64,000 nucleotides of DNA from Rhizomicrobium sp. (lineage in GTDB: Bacteria > Pseudomonadota > Alphaproteobacteria > Micropepsales > Micropepsaceae): positions 1,550,001 through 1,614,000 of the forward strand of contig JBBCHM010000001.1 of assembly GCA_037200045.1 (NCBI GenBank). Reading direction: 5' to 3'. The position numbers and the translations under genes were made by a program. Shown here one piece after another: positions 19,801-25,648 of this stretch (the first letter of the stretch is position 1; each line of letters opens with the position of its first letter). Under the pieces are notes generated by a model that worked only from the letters and a program-made list of their open reading frames with translations, did not search any database and was not told the origin of the DNA.

Positions 19801-20783
19801 CCGCCGACACCGCTGTCCGAGCTCGCATCCAGCGTGCCGCTGTTCACCGTGCTGCCGGAATCGCCGCCGAGCAGCTGGATGACGCCGCCCTGCTGACGAA
19901 CTCCCTGGGCCTGGACGACGCCGCTGTTGTTCACGACGGTTTGCAGCAAGGCGTCCCTGGCCTGCGCCGAAAGGATCACCGTGCCATTGGGCGCGACGAT
20001 CGCGCCGCCGTTCTTCACCGCCGCTCTCAGCGCCGCGGAGCTCACCTGGAAATGCGCCAGGCTATTGCCGGCGAAACTGAGATCGACCGTGCCGCCCGCG
20101 CCCAGCGCGGTGGTACCGCCCGGCGTGCTGATCCGCCCTTCATTATCGACCGTCGCGCCGATGAACGCGACGTAGCCGCCGGGCGCCGCCGTGATGCTGC
20201 CCTTGTTCACCACTCCATTGGGGCTGCTGCCGGTGAAATGGTCGTTTCCGGCATTAAAATCCTGGTCGGAGATATTGTGCGTGGACACCACCAGCCCGCC
20301 GACGCTCACCTGCGCGCCGGGGGCGAAATAGACCCCGTTCGGATTGACCAGGAACACCTGGCCGTTGGCGTTGATATGGCCATAGATCGCGCTGGAATCG
20401 GTGCCCAGCACGCGGTTCAGCACCACGGCGCTGGCGCCCGGCTGGCGGAAGTTCACTGTCTGGCCGGCGCCGACACCAAAGCCCTGCCAGTTGATGATGG
20501 CGTTCTGGCTGGATTGGTTGACGTTGAGCGTGTCGGCGTTTGGCTGCTGCAGGCTTGCTTGCCCGCTGACCACCTGCCCGCCGACCGGCAAAGCGGCCGC
20601 GTGGAGCGGAAGCAGAATCAATCCAAGCGGAATGGCCCCCGCCGCCACCTTCCGCGCCCGCGCCGCCAGCTTGCGCCGCACCCGGCGCGGCAGGCGCCCA
20701 CGGCCCAGCGCGGTGGCCGATTCCGGAACCGGAATCAGCATGCCCAAGGCGCGGTTCCAAATGAGCTTGTAGACCTTATTCAC
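10821..20783 (-). CDS. giant two-partner-secretion exoprotein (TpsA-like) with GLUG and YDG repeats
   Basis: About 3,320 residues, presumably a secreted surface adhesin. The extended signal peptide region begins VNKVYKLIWNRALGM, matching the ESPR consensus MNKxYxLIWN, so the start is taken as GTG at 20783 rather than an in-frame TTG at 20816. The TPS/haemagglutination domain follows (NQSSQNAIINWQGF, FLVNPNGVYF; about residues 60-320). Then come beta-helix sequence, five GLUG blocks (about 600-2,320), one MBG-like segment, nine YDG repeats of about 94 residues (about 2,430-3,270), and a Pro-rich tail ending in DANAPP. The frame is uninterrupted despite near-identical DNA repeats. The GTG overlaps the stop of the upstream small gene (GTGAATAA), which suggests translational coupling. 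The transporter gene follows after 43 bases. Confidence 0.92.
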   Translation of the reverse strand: MNKVYKLIWNRALGMLIPVPESATALGRGRLPRRVRRKLAARARKVAAGAIPLGLILLPLHAAALPVGGQVVSGQASLQQPNADTLNVNQSSQNAIINWQGFGVGAGQTVNFRQPGASAVVLNRVLGTDSSAIYGHINANGQVFLVNPNGVYFAPGAQVSVGGLVVSTHNISDQDFNAGNDHFTGSSPNGVVNKGSITAAPGGYVAFIGATVDNEGRISTPGGTTALGAGGTVDLSFAGNSLAHFQVSSAALRAAVKNGGAIVAPNGTVILSAQARDALLQTVVNNSGVVQAQGVRQQGGVIQLLGGDSGSTVNSGTLDASSDSGVGGTVQVSGPHVVLQQGTRIIATGSVGGGTIAVGGGVHGAGPLPQAVTTTVDKGAVLDASATVKGDGGKISVWSAVGNPDSVTRAQGTFLAQGGPGGGDGGFVETSGHTLDVTGAAVNASAPAGRAGSWLLDPYNVTIASNNNSGTAFSSNYTPTTASVILNSSIDTALNAGTGVTITTGAGGSSNGDIAVDAPISWNTSATLQLNAAGNIAVNAAISATGSTPTLQFFYGQSSAAGTGASYSIAAPVNLSSNAGFQTKLGSSGAAVTYTVIDTMTQLQAINSTGLSGNYVLGNNLVDSVTTGPGFTPIASGSAFTGVFDGLGHTLSGLYINTPSNSYVGLFDTVGHGGVVRNIGLVGGSVTGGDTVGGLAGWNSGTISNAYATGRVTGVFTAGGLVGTNAGTINDVYATGSVTGIGHVGGLVGHNTNGTVSHAYATGSVSGRSEVGGLVGSNTGTINDVYATGSVTGSDNVGGLVGSNNDGTISNVYATGSVSGNGTNVGGLVGDNLRGTISDAYATGSVSGGRYVGGLIGSNHHGTVSDAYATGGVSGSSDVGGLVGSNDTGTISDAYATGSVSGSGYIGGLVGNNPHGTISDAYATGSVTGSSNVGGLVGSNSNGTVTAGYWNTATSGIASIGIGGGSTTGATGLTTAALAAALPTGFDGTVWANGDNQTTPYLLANASFGTVGGEVYLGSDGSATPVQYGVVQTMTQLQDINSTGLALNYVLGNNLTDSVTTGPGFTPIGNSNTAFTGVFDGLGHTLSGLYIDTPSDDYVGLFGFVGSGGIIRDIGLVGGTVTGRNTVGGLVGLNAGTIRDAYATGSVSGSYYVGGLVGSNDTGTISEAFATGSVTGSEYVGGLVGYSSNGTIGDAYATGRVSGAAFVGGLVGSNYRGTISDVYATGSISAGIFFGGLVGANNGTVSDGYWDITTSGLTSNGIGGGSTNGATGRTTAALAAALPAGFDGSVWANGDNQTTPYLLANASFNTIGGEVYLGSDGSATPVQYGVVQTMTQLQDINSTGLALNYVLGNNLTDSVTTGPGFTPIGNSNAFTGVFDGLGHTLSGLYIDTPSDDYVGLFGVVGSGGVVRDIGLVGGSVTGSFAVGELVGYNSNGTVSDAYATGSVSGSSAIGGLVGINAGGTISDAYATGRVTGNVNVGGLVGSNFGTISDAYTTGSVTGFYNVGGLVGTNFGGMVSDAYATGSVSGDTDVGGLVGANGGAIGEAYATGGVTGSLEIGGLVGNNFGTIADGYWDITTSIGTGVGSGTATGAIGLTTAALAAALPTGFDGSVWANGDNQTTPYLLANASFNTIGGEVYLGSDSSATPVQYGVVQTLTQLQAINSTGLSHNYVLGNNLTDSVTTGPGFTPIGNSNAFTGVFDGLGHTLAGLYIDAPGNNNVGLFGVVGGGGIVRDIGLVGGSITGADNVGALVGGNFGGTVSNAYATGSVTGSTNVGGLVGRSYGGTIRDVYATGNVTGSGNVGGLVGDNIGAGAISNAYATGSVSGGSIVGGLVGVNSNGGTIGDAYATGSVSGNNGVGGLVGYNRFGTISDAYATGSVSGGSIVGGLVGYNTNGTVTDGYWDITTSGIASNGIGGGATTGVTGLSTAALAAALPGGFDGSVWANGDNRTTPYLLANASFGTVGGEVYLGSDGSATPTQYGVVQTMTQLQAINSTGLALNYVLGNNLVDSVTTGPGFTPIGNNGSRFTGVFDGLGHTLSGLYINRPSSTNVGLFGVVGSGGIIRDIGLVGGSVTGYFNVGALAGSNAGGTISDAYATGSVSGSDAVGGLVGANVNGTISDVYATGSVRASIDSAGGLVAVNVNGTISDAYATGNVSSSENIGGLVGTNYFGTISNVYATGSVSGTNSIGGLLGNSDGGTINNAYATGSVSGESNVGGLAGYNINGSTISDAYATGSVSGESNVGGLVGWNSNGATVRNVYAIGSVTGSFRVGGLVGSNYLGTVTDGYWDTATSGNTGIGGGTTTGAIGLNASQMQQQSSFAGFDFSSPVWVIYDGHTAPLLNVFLTPLTIAASNQSATYNGAGSTLGLLNETDTRTGNAPGGTLFGNSGSIFGQPYIAAVNVGTYGADLWSDQQGYRISVTNAQLTITPKALTASIVGDPTKTYDGTNGATLSDANYSISGFVTGQGASVSQTSGSYASANAGTNDIVTASLTGTDFTAANGTLLSNYVLPTTASGAGTIARKALSASIVGDPTKTYDGTDEATLSAANYSVSGFVTGQGASVSQTFGNYASANAGTNDTVTASLTGANFIAANGTLLSNYVLPVTVSGAGTIARKALSASIIGDPTKTYDGTDEATLSAANYSVSGFITGQGASVSQTSGSYASANAGTNDIVTALLAGTDFTAANGTLLSNYMLPTTASGAGTIARKALSASIVGDPTKTYDGTNAATLSAANYSVSGFVTGQGASVSQTSGSYASANAGTNDIVTASLTGANFIAVNGTLLSNYVLPTTASGVGTIARKALSASIVGDPTKTYNGTDEATLSAANYSVSGFVTGQGASVSQTFGNYASANAGTNDIVTVSLTGANFIAVNGTLLSNYVLPTTVNGAGTITPKALSASIVGDPTKIYDGTDEATLSAANYSVSGFVTGQGASVSQTSGSYASANAGTNDIVTASLTGANFIAANGTLLSNYVLPVTASGAGTITQKVLSASIIGDPTKTYDGTDEATLSAANYSINGFVTGQGASVSQTFGNYALANAGTNVIVTASLTGADFIAANGTLLSNYVLPVTASGVGTITQKVLSASIIGDPTKTYDGTDAATLSAANYSVSGFVAGQGASETNLPASGTYASANAGTNDIVTVSLTGANFIAANGTLLSNYVLPTTASGAGAIARKALSASIVGNPTKIYDGTTEATLSAANYSVSGFVTGQGASVSQTSGSYASANAGTNDIVTASLTGADFVAAGGTLLGNYVLPVTAIGAGTITPKSGAQFVFISKGQIVPPNNFLPPSTFEPPAPVSIVDGGVNAPDAEDANAPP
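10966..13503 (-). repeat. nine tandem YDG-domain repeats, period about 280 bases
   Basis: Within the giant exoprotein gene, nine copies carry the protein signature GDPTK(T/I)Y(D/N)GT followed by ATLS.ANYS.SGFV(T/A)GQGAS and ending in TLLxNYVLP. DNA copies are nearly identical over long stretches (for example the GTTGCTCAACAGCGTGCCGT unit on the plus strand). One copy (about 11400) has an ETNLPASGT insertion where the others read VSQTSGS. Such high identity favours homologous recombination and copy-number change between strains. Confidence 0.9.
13800..18995 (-). repeat. five large GLUG-repeat blocks, each about 0.9-1.3 kb
   Basis: Each block opens with TQLQ(A/D)INSTGL followed by YVLGNNL, contains roughly seven to fifteen GLUG units (GGLVGxNxxGTISDAYATGSVSG), and closes with GYWD/NTATSG or DITTSG, then LTTAALAAALP and a TTPYLLANAS linker. 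Block starts lie near 18970, 17690, 16790, 15810 and 14820. The hierarchical repeat (short GLUG units inside long blocks) indicates amplification at two scales. Confidence 0.88.
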
Positions 20784-20991
20784 CCCAGCCCCCGACGGTG
20801 ACGGTGTCGTTATCAATCATCTGGATACGGGTGCCGCCCGTCGGGGTGTTGCCGGTTGTCGCGCCATCAGCGCGACAAGCAATCGTGCCGCCGCCGACCG
20901 GCAACACATCGGCATGAGCCCCGATCCACAGGCCGAACGTATTGGCGGCCACGCCGGCCAAACCCAAAGCAACGCGGATGAGATCGTTCAT
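20776..20991 (-). CDS. small 71-residue protein preceding and overlapping the giant exoprotein gene
   Basis: Unrecognised. ATG at 20991 has a strong ribosome site (GGGGGAAG, seven bases upstream), and the protein begins MNDLIRVALGLAGVAANTFG with a hydrophobic segment to about residue 25. A polar, Gly/Thr-rich remainder contains a single Cys (residue 39) and ends in VTVGGWGE. It could be a short secreted or membrane-anchored peptide, or mainly a leader whose translation opens the GTG start of the exoprotein. Its stop TAA (20778-20776) lies inside the first codons of that gene (GTGAATAA). No homologue is recognised by eye. Confidence 0.6.
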   Translation of the reverse strand: MNDLIRVALGLAGVAANTFGLWIGAHADVLPVGGGTIACRADGATTGNTPTGGTRIQMIDNDTVTVGGWGE

Positions 20992-21399
20992 TTGTACTTC
21001 CCCCAAGGGACTATGTGTCCCTGCTCACCGGGGGGACCCTGCTCACCAAGCCAAACTGCCCAAATCGCGGCAGCCCCAATAACGAAGTCGATCAAGCGCA
21101 CGCCCTGCCACCGCCGCGGACACGCCGAGCAGGCAGCAAGAAACCAGCCTCCGTGCGGGAGGCGCCGATACTTCCGCGATGATGGAAAGCCCCTGCAGCA
21201 GCTTCCTAGTGGCGATTTATTTCCACCAATCTCCGGGGGGCGCTAGATGGCACAATTTGATCCCGCATGATTTTTTGCGACAGCCCAGATCGTGTGTCCG
21301 TGTGACAATGCGCGTCTAAGTCATTCGCCGAAGAGTTCGACATTTCGCTGAAATTTTATATTGTGGCGTTCTTTGGTCGACATTTGACACCGTGCCACG
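20992..21399. other. intergenic region between the tps operon and a divergent winged-helix-like gene
   Basis: About 400 bases with no credible gene. It contains a direct repeat CCCTGCTCACC (near 21020 and 21041) around a GGGGGG run just upstream of the small gene. Closer to the divergent gene are two related motifs, TTCGACATTTCGC and GTCGACATTTGAC, about 40 bases apart (near 21337 and 21377). The latter pair are candidate operator half-sites. Promoter elements were not identified with confidence. Confidence 0.35.
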
Positions 21400-22341
21400 A
21401 TGATTCCGGTTGAACACAGCAAGGGCATTTCGCCCGACTCGCCGCTTCGCGACTGGGTCGCGCTCGAGGAAAGCGGCGATATTCCTGAAGCGACCTTCAA
21501 GCGGCTCGCGGAACATCCGCTCTACGACACTATCGTCCGCGAATTCATGCAAGGTTCGATGGTGCTGGCCGCGGCCGACAGCCGCATCGACGACATATTC
21601 AAGGACATGGGCCGCTATGGCGCCGCCGTCTGGGCGGTCTATTTGCACTTCACCGGCGGACTGACCCTGCCGCGCCTCAAGGAGATCTGCGCACGGTCGG
21701 GCGTTCTCAGCCCCGGCCGCGCCCGCGCGCTTCTCATTTATCTACAATTGCTGGGCTATGTGAAAAAGATGCCGAAAACGGAGCCCGGCCCAGCGCGATA
21801 CGCGCCCAGCGATGCGTTGCTCCATGCGCTCAAGGAACACGCACGCCTCGGCCTCACCGCAATGGCCGCTGTCGAGCCGGTCTTCCAGGTCGTCCTCGAT
21901 CATTTCGACACGCCCGCCGTTTTCCAAACCTATATCGTGAAATTCGGCGAAGGCGCGTTCAAATCGGTCGTGGCGATAGATAGCAACCGGCCCATCTGGC
22001 CGGTCTTTCTCATGCGGAACGCCGGAATGCAGTTGCTGTATTGCCTTCTTCTGGCGGAGGCCGACGCGCGAGATAGAAAAGATCCGCCGGCGAGACCCAG
22101 GATCTCCATCGCCTCGTTGGCGCGCCAGCTGAACGTGGCGCGTTCACACGTGCTGCACGTTTTGCGCCTCGCGGAGAAGGACAAACTGCTAAGCCGGACC
22201 GAAAGCGGCGAAATCATACTGTCGGATGATTTTCGCCGCACAGCCGGCCGCGCGCTGCAACTTCAATTGCTCGGCTGCGCCTTCAGCGGTGCTTACGCCT
22301 ATGAATACATATCCGCCAGCGGGCTCCTGCCATCCTCGTAG
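21400..22341 (+). CDS. hypothetical protein with two winged-helix-like segments, possible regulator of the tps operon
   Basis: A 313-residue protein not assigned to a family. One HTH-like stretch (about residues 85-130: LTLPRLKEICARSG, then SPGRARALLIYLQLLGYV) resembles a MarR-type winged helix. A second (about 235-275: ISIASLARQLNVARSHVLHV, then LRLAEKDKL) resembles another HTH with wing. A linker lies between them and the C-terminal helix is moderately hydrophobic. No signal peptide. The gene is divergent from the tps operon across about 400 bases, so a role in regulating that operon is plausible (inference). ATG at 21400 has no clear ribosome site, so it may be poorly translated or leaderless. 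Confidence 0.65.
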   Translation: MIPVEHSKGISPDSPLRDWVALEESGDIPEATFKRLAEHPLYDTIVREFMQGSMVLAAADSRIDDIFKDMGRYGAAVWAVYLHFTGGLTLPRLKEICARSGVLSPGRARALLIYLQLLGYVKKMPKTEPGPARYAPSDALLHALKEHARLGLTAMAAVEPVFQVVLDHFDTPAVFQTYIVKFGEGAFKSVVAIDSNRPIWPVFLMRNAGMQLLYCLLLAEADARDRKDPPARPRISIASLARQLNVARSHVLHVLRLAEKDKLLSRTESGEIILSDDFRRTAGRALQLQLLGCAFSGAYAYEYISASGLLPSS

Positions 22342-22667
22342 GAAGGCCAAAGCCTCACATGGTCAAGCGGAGACGGACGCCGCTTGAAGGCTTGAGTCAG
22401 CCACAGACGCGTATGCTTGGCGTCCGACCAAGTCGCAAGGCCCAAATTCAGGCACTATTGCGCGGCTTTTAGAACTGAGTTCACTGAGAGCGAGTTCGAC
22501 GGAGTGAGAGCAGTCGGAACAAGGTGGCCGGCTTGGCACCCGCCATAGCCCCAGCCGAACACCGTCTGGAACGATCATCTGTCTGGGGTAATTCGGATGT
22601 GTGAAAAGCTGCGTGCCACTTGCGTGTCACGCCTCTCGCGTTAACTTTCAAAATCCAAGGGAGATGC
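22342..22667. other. gene-poor spacer before a tRNA
   Basis: About 326 bases. I see no credible coding sequence, clear terminator or repeat here. Confidence 0.4.
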
Positions 22668-22744
22668 TGGTGGGCCCGGCAGGACTCGAACCTGCGACCA
22701 GACCGTTATGAGCGGTCAGCTCTAACCACCTGAGCTACAGGCCC
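22668..22744 (-). tRNA. tRNA with CAT anticodon, probably tRNA-Ile2 (lysidine type), alternatively elongator tRNA-Met
   Basis: A 77-base cloverleaf read on the minus strand: acceptor GGGCCTG/CGGGCCC, D-arm TAGCTCAGGTGGTTAGAGC, anticodon loop CTCATAA on an ACCG/CGGT stem, variable TGGTCGC, T-arm GCAGG-TTCGAGT-CCTGC, and an encoded CCA end. C4-G69 and C5-G68 are present, which in E. coli favour recognition by TilS, hence the Ile2 preference. Elongator Met cannot be excluded by eye. Confidence 0.85.
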
Positions 22745-22894
22745 CGGCGAGCCCCATAGCAGGAAAAATCCCGCGCCGAAACCAGCCGCCTCGCGGCTTT
22801 GTGTAGGAGCGCCTATGATCGGTCGCCGGGTTGCCACGGTTTTGCCGCGCGGGCCGCAAACCCTCGGCGCTCCCCTCTGAAAGGACAAGACGAG

Positions 22895-23605
22895 ATGAGA
22901 TTTCCAGGATTTGCCGGGCTTGCCTTCGGCGCCGCCCTCGCCCTGCTCATGGCCGCGACCTCCGCCGATGCCGCGGACGTTTCGCGCACCATCTCGGTCA
23001 ACGGCCAGGGCGAGGCGCGCGGCGTTCCCGACCAGGCCGAATTGAGCGCGGGCGTCGCCACCGTGGACGCCACGGCCGACGCCGCGCTGGCGGCCAACGC
23101 CCGCAAGATGACGGCGGTGTTCGATGCGCTGAAGCGGCTGGGCGTGCCCGAACGCGCGATCCAGACCTCCAACTTCTCGGTCCAGCCGCAATATGCGCAG
23201 GCCACCGGCAACGGCCCCGAGCGCATCACCGGCTATCAGGTGTCCAACCAGGTCGACGTGACGCTCGACGATACGAAGAAGCTGGGCCCGGCGCTGGATG
23301 CGCTGGTCGGCGCGGGGGCGAACCAGATCAATTCGGTCGGCTTCGACATTCGCGACCCCGGCGCACTGCAGACGGCGGCGCGCGAGGCGGCCATCGGCGA
23401 TGCGCTGAAGCGGGCCAAGACCTACGCCGAAGCGGCCGACGCGGAGGTTGGTACTGTCATCTCGATCCAGGAGAACGGCACGGAGGCACCGCGACCGATG
23501 TTTCGCGCGATGGCGGTTTCGAGAGCGGGCGGAGCACCGACACCCACCGCGGCCGGCGAGTTGGGCGTGACAGTCAACGTGACGGTGGTGTTCGAACTGA
23601 AGTGA
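22895..23605 (+). CDS. SIMPL-domain (DUF541) periplasmic protein
   Basis: A 236-residue protein with a signal peptide (residues 1 to about 24, ending ATSADA). The SIMPL/DUF541 fold follows: RTISVNGQGEARGVPDQAEL at the start, TSNFSVQPQY in the middle, and VNVTVVFELK at the end. The family is periplasmic or surface-exposed, and its biochemical role is poorly known (some members are linked to oxidative stress or signalling). Start chosen as ATG at 22895 with AAGGA upstream and a signal peptide immediately following. It converges on the oligoendopeptidase gene with about 25 bases between the stops. Confidence 0.9.
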   Translation: MRFPGFAGLAFGAALALLMAATSADAADVSRTISVNGQGEARGVPDQAELSAGVATVDATADAALAANARKMTAVFDALKRLGVPERAIQTSNFSVQPQYAQATGNGPERITGYQVSNQVDVTLDDTKKLGPALDALVGAGANQINSVGFDIRDPGALQTAAREAAIGDALKRAKTYAEAADAEVGTVISIQENGTEAPRPMFRAMAVSRAGGAPTPTAAGELGVTVNVTVVFELK

Positions 23606-23630
23606 CCGGCGCGACGGGCCGGACGCGCCG

Positions 23631-25529
23631 TCATGGCCGCTTCGCCTCGATCGTGTCGATCTGATCCATCGTGCGGTTCATGCGCGCGAGCAGCGCCTCA
23701 TAGGGCGCCGGCGTCGCCATGTCGAGGCCCGCCTTCTTGTAGATGTTGTAGGGATAGTCCGAGCCGCCGGCCTTCAGGAGCGCGATGAAGCGGTCCTGCG
23801 CCGGCTTGCCTTCATGCTCGATCGCATCGGCGAAGCTCGCGGCGCCGGCCATCGACGTGGCGTACTGCCAGACATAGAAGCCGTAATAGAAGTGCGGGAT
23901 GAATTCCCACTCCGTGCAATAGGCCGGGTCGATCTTCATGACGCCTTGTGCGTCGCCGTGATATTTCTTGAGCAGGCCACAATAGATTTCCGACATGCGC
24001 GTGCCGGACAAAGCACGGCCGGCCTCGACCTCCTCGTGCAGCGCGAGCTGGAATTCGGCGAACATGGTCTGGCGGAAGAAGGTGGCGCGTTCCAGCTCCA
24101 GCGCCTCGCCGAGATAGTAGAGCTTTTCCGCGTCGGTCCTCGCATGAGCGACCATGTAGTCGCTGAGCAGCATCTCGTTGGTGATCGAGGCAGTCTCGGC
24201 CGTGAAGGTCGAATAGTTCGAATTCTCGAAGGGCTGGGTGTCGTGCGTCAGCAGCGTATGGACCGCATGGCCCCATTCGTGGACGAAGGTCGACAACGCC
24301 TCGTAATCGTAATTGTGATTGAAGTGCAGATAGGGATGCACGTCATAGGCCGAGCCCTGCATATAGGCGCCGCCGGCCTTGCCGGGACGCGGCAGCACGT
24401 CCATCCAGCGGCCCGCGAAACCCTTCTTCAGCTCGGCGACATATTCGGGACCATATTCAGAGGTCACGTCGAGCGCGATGTGTTCGGAATCCGCGACGGT
24501 GAAGTGCTGCGGCTGGCCGAGTTTGAACATCGAGGGATAGATGTCGTAATAGGCAAGCTCGTCCTTGATGCCGAGCAGCTTCCTGCGCAGCTTCAGATAG
24601 CGATACATCGTCGGCAGCCCGGCATTGGCCTGCGCCACCAATTGGCGGTAGACCGCTTCGGGCATATCGTCGGCGAAGACGGCGGCGGCCAGCGAATTGG
24701 GATAGTGCCGCACCTTGGCGTTGAACACTTCGCCCATCACCTGCGTCGTCAGCGTCGCGCCCAGCGTGCCTTCGTACTTCTTCCACATGCCCCAGAACGC
24801 ATCGAATACACGCTTGCGGTCGGCGCGGACCGGCGACTGGCGGTATTTCGAATAGCTGCCCTGGTCGATGGTCGCGGTGCTGCCGTCCGACAGCTTCACG
24901 GAGGGAAACGGCACCTCGGCATTGGCGAGCACGCTGTAGATCGCGGCGGGCTGGGAGAGCACGTCGCCGGCCGAAGCGAGCACCGATTCCGACTCGCCCG
25001 ACAGCGTATGCGGCGCCTGGCGCAGGACATTGTCGAGATAGAAGCCGAAGCGGCGGGCAAGTTCGGGCTCGGCGGCTTCGAAAGCGTGCGCCTTGTCGGC
25101 GCCGAGGCCGAGGATTTCGGGCGTCACCCAGGCCGTCTTCTCATTATAGAGCGTGCTCAAAGAGGCGGCGAGCTGCTGCCGCTCCTGGTTGGCGGCAACG
25201 CGGACGTCCTCGTCGGCTTTGAGGCCGGCATAGGCCGTAAGCCGCGCGCCGGCGCGCTGGGCGTCGCTGAAGGCGGTCAGCGCCGCCAGCATGTCTTTCG
25301 CGCTCTTGCCGAGCGTGCCTTTGTATTTGCCGAAGCCCTCCGTCGCGGTCTTCACGCGATCACGTTCCGCGGTCCAGGCTTCCGCCGAGGGATAGAGGTC
25401 GGATAAGTCCCACATGTAAGCAGGGTCGATGGGCGCCGGCGCCAGTTTCGCCGCGGGTTTGGCGACCGCCAGCACGCCGCCAAGAACGGCGACCGCCAGG
25501 AACAGCGCTGCAAACCGTATCGTTTTCAT
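23631..25529 (-). CDS. secreted oligoendopeptidase F-like M3 zinc metallopeptidase
   Basis: A 632-residue zinc peptidase. A signal peptide (residues 1 to about 27) indicates periplasmic or secreted location, unlike cytoplasmic PepF. The mature protein starts with the PepF-like MWDLSDLYPS, and the zinc site HEWGH begins at His417. The third ligand probably lies in the FTAETASITNEM segment about 25 residues later. The YYGFYVWQYATS segment near the C-terminus is typical of substrate-binding residues in M3B enzymes. It likely cleaves short peptides. It is divergent from the Dcp-like gene across about 120 bases, which probably hold both promoters. Start ATG at 25529; length is near the usual 600. 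Confidence 0.92.
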   Translation of the reverse strand: MKTIRFAALFLAVAVLGGVLAVAKPAAKLAPAPIDPAYMWDLSDLYPSAEAWTAERDRVKTATEGFGKYKGTLGKSAKDMLAALTAFSDAQRAGARLTAYAGLKADEDVRVAANQERQQLAASLSTLYNEKTAWVTPEILGLGADKAHAFEAAEPELARRFGFYLDNVLRQAPHTLSGESESVLASAGDVLSQPAAIYSVLANAEVPFPSVKLSDGSTATIDQGSYSKYRQSPVRADRKRVFDAFWGMWKKYEGTLGATLTTQVMGEVFNAKVRHYPNSLAAAVFADDMPEAVYRQLVAQANAGLPTMYRYLKLRRKLLGIKDELAYYDIYPSMFKLGQPQHFTVADSEHIALDVTSEYGPEYVAELKKGFAGRWMDVLPRPGKAGGAYMQGSAYDVHPYLHFNHNYDYEALSTFVHEWGHAVHTLLTHDTQPFENSNYSTFTAETASITNEMLLSDYMVAHARTDAEKLYYLGEALELERATFFRQTMFAEFQLALHEEVEAGRALSGTRMSEIYCGLLKKYHGDAQGVMKIDPAYCTEWEFIPHFYYGFYVWQYATSMAGAASFADAIEHEGKPAQDRFIALLKAGGSDYPYNIYKKAGLDMATPAPYEALLARMNRTMDQIDTIEAKRP

Positions 25530-25648
25530 GGGATTCTCTGTGCAACCGGCTCGATTTCCCTAGCACATCGCGCGGGCATATCCAGCAGCCACACGCAGGC
25601 GTGAAGACGGGCGGTTGCCCGGACCGGCCCACTTGTTAGGATGGCGCG

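Noticed and set aside
23814..25406. A 530-residue plus-strand open frame opposite the oligoendopeptidase gene
   Set aside because: It is Arg/Gly/Ala-rich with no domain, whereas the minus strand encodes a full M3B peptidase with signal peptide and HEWGH.
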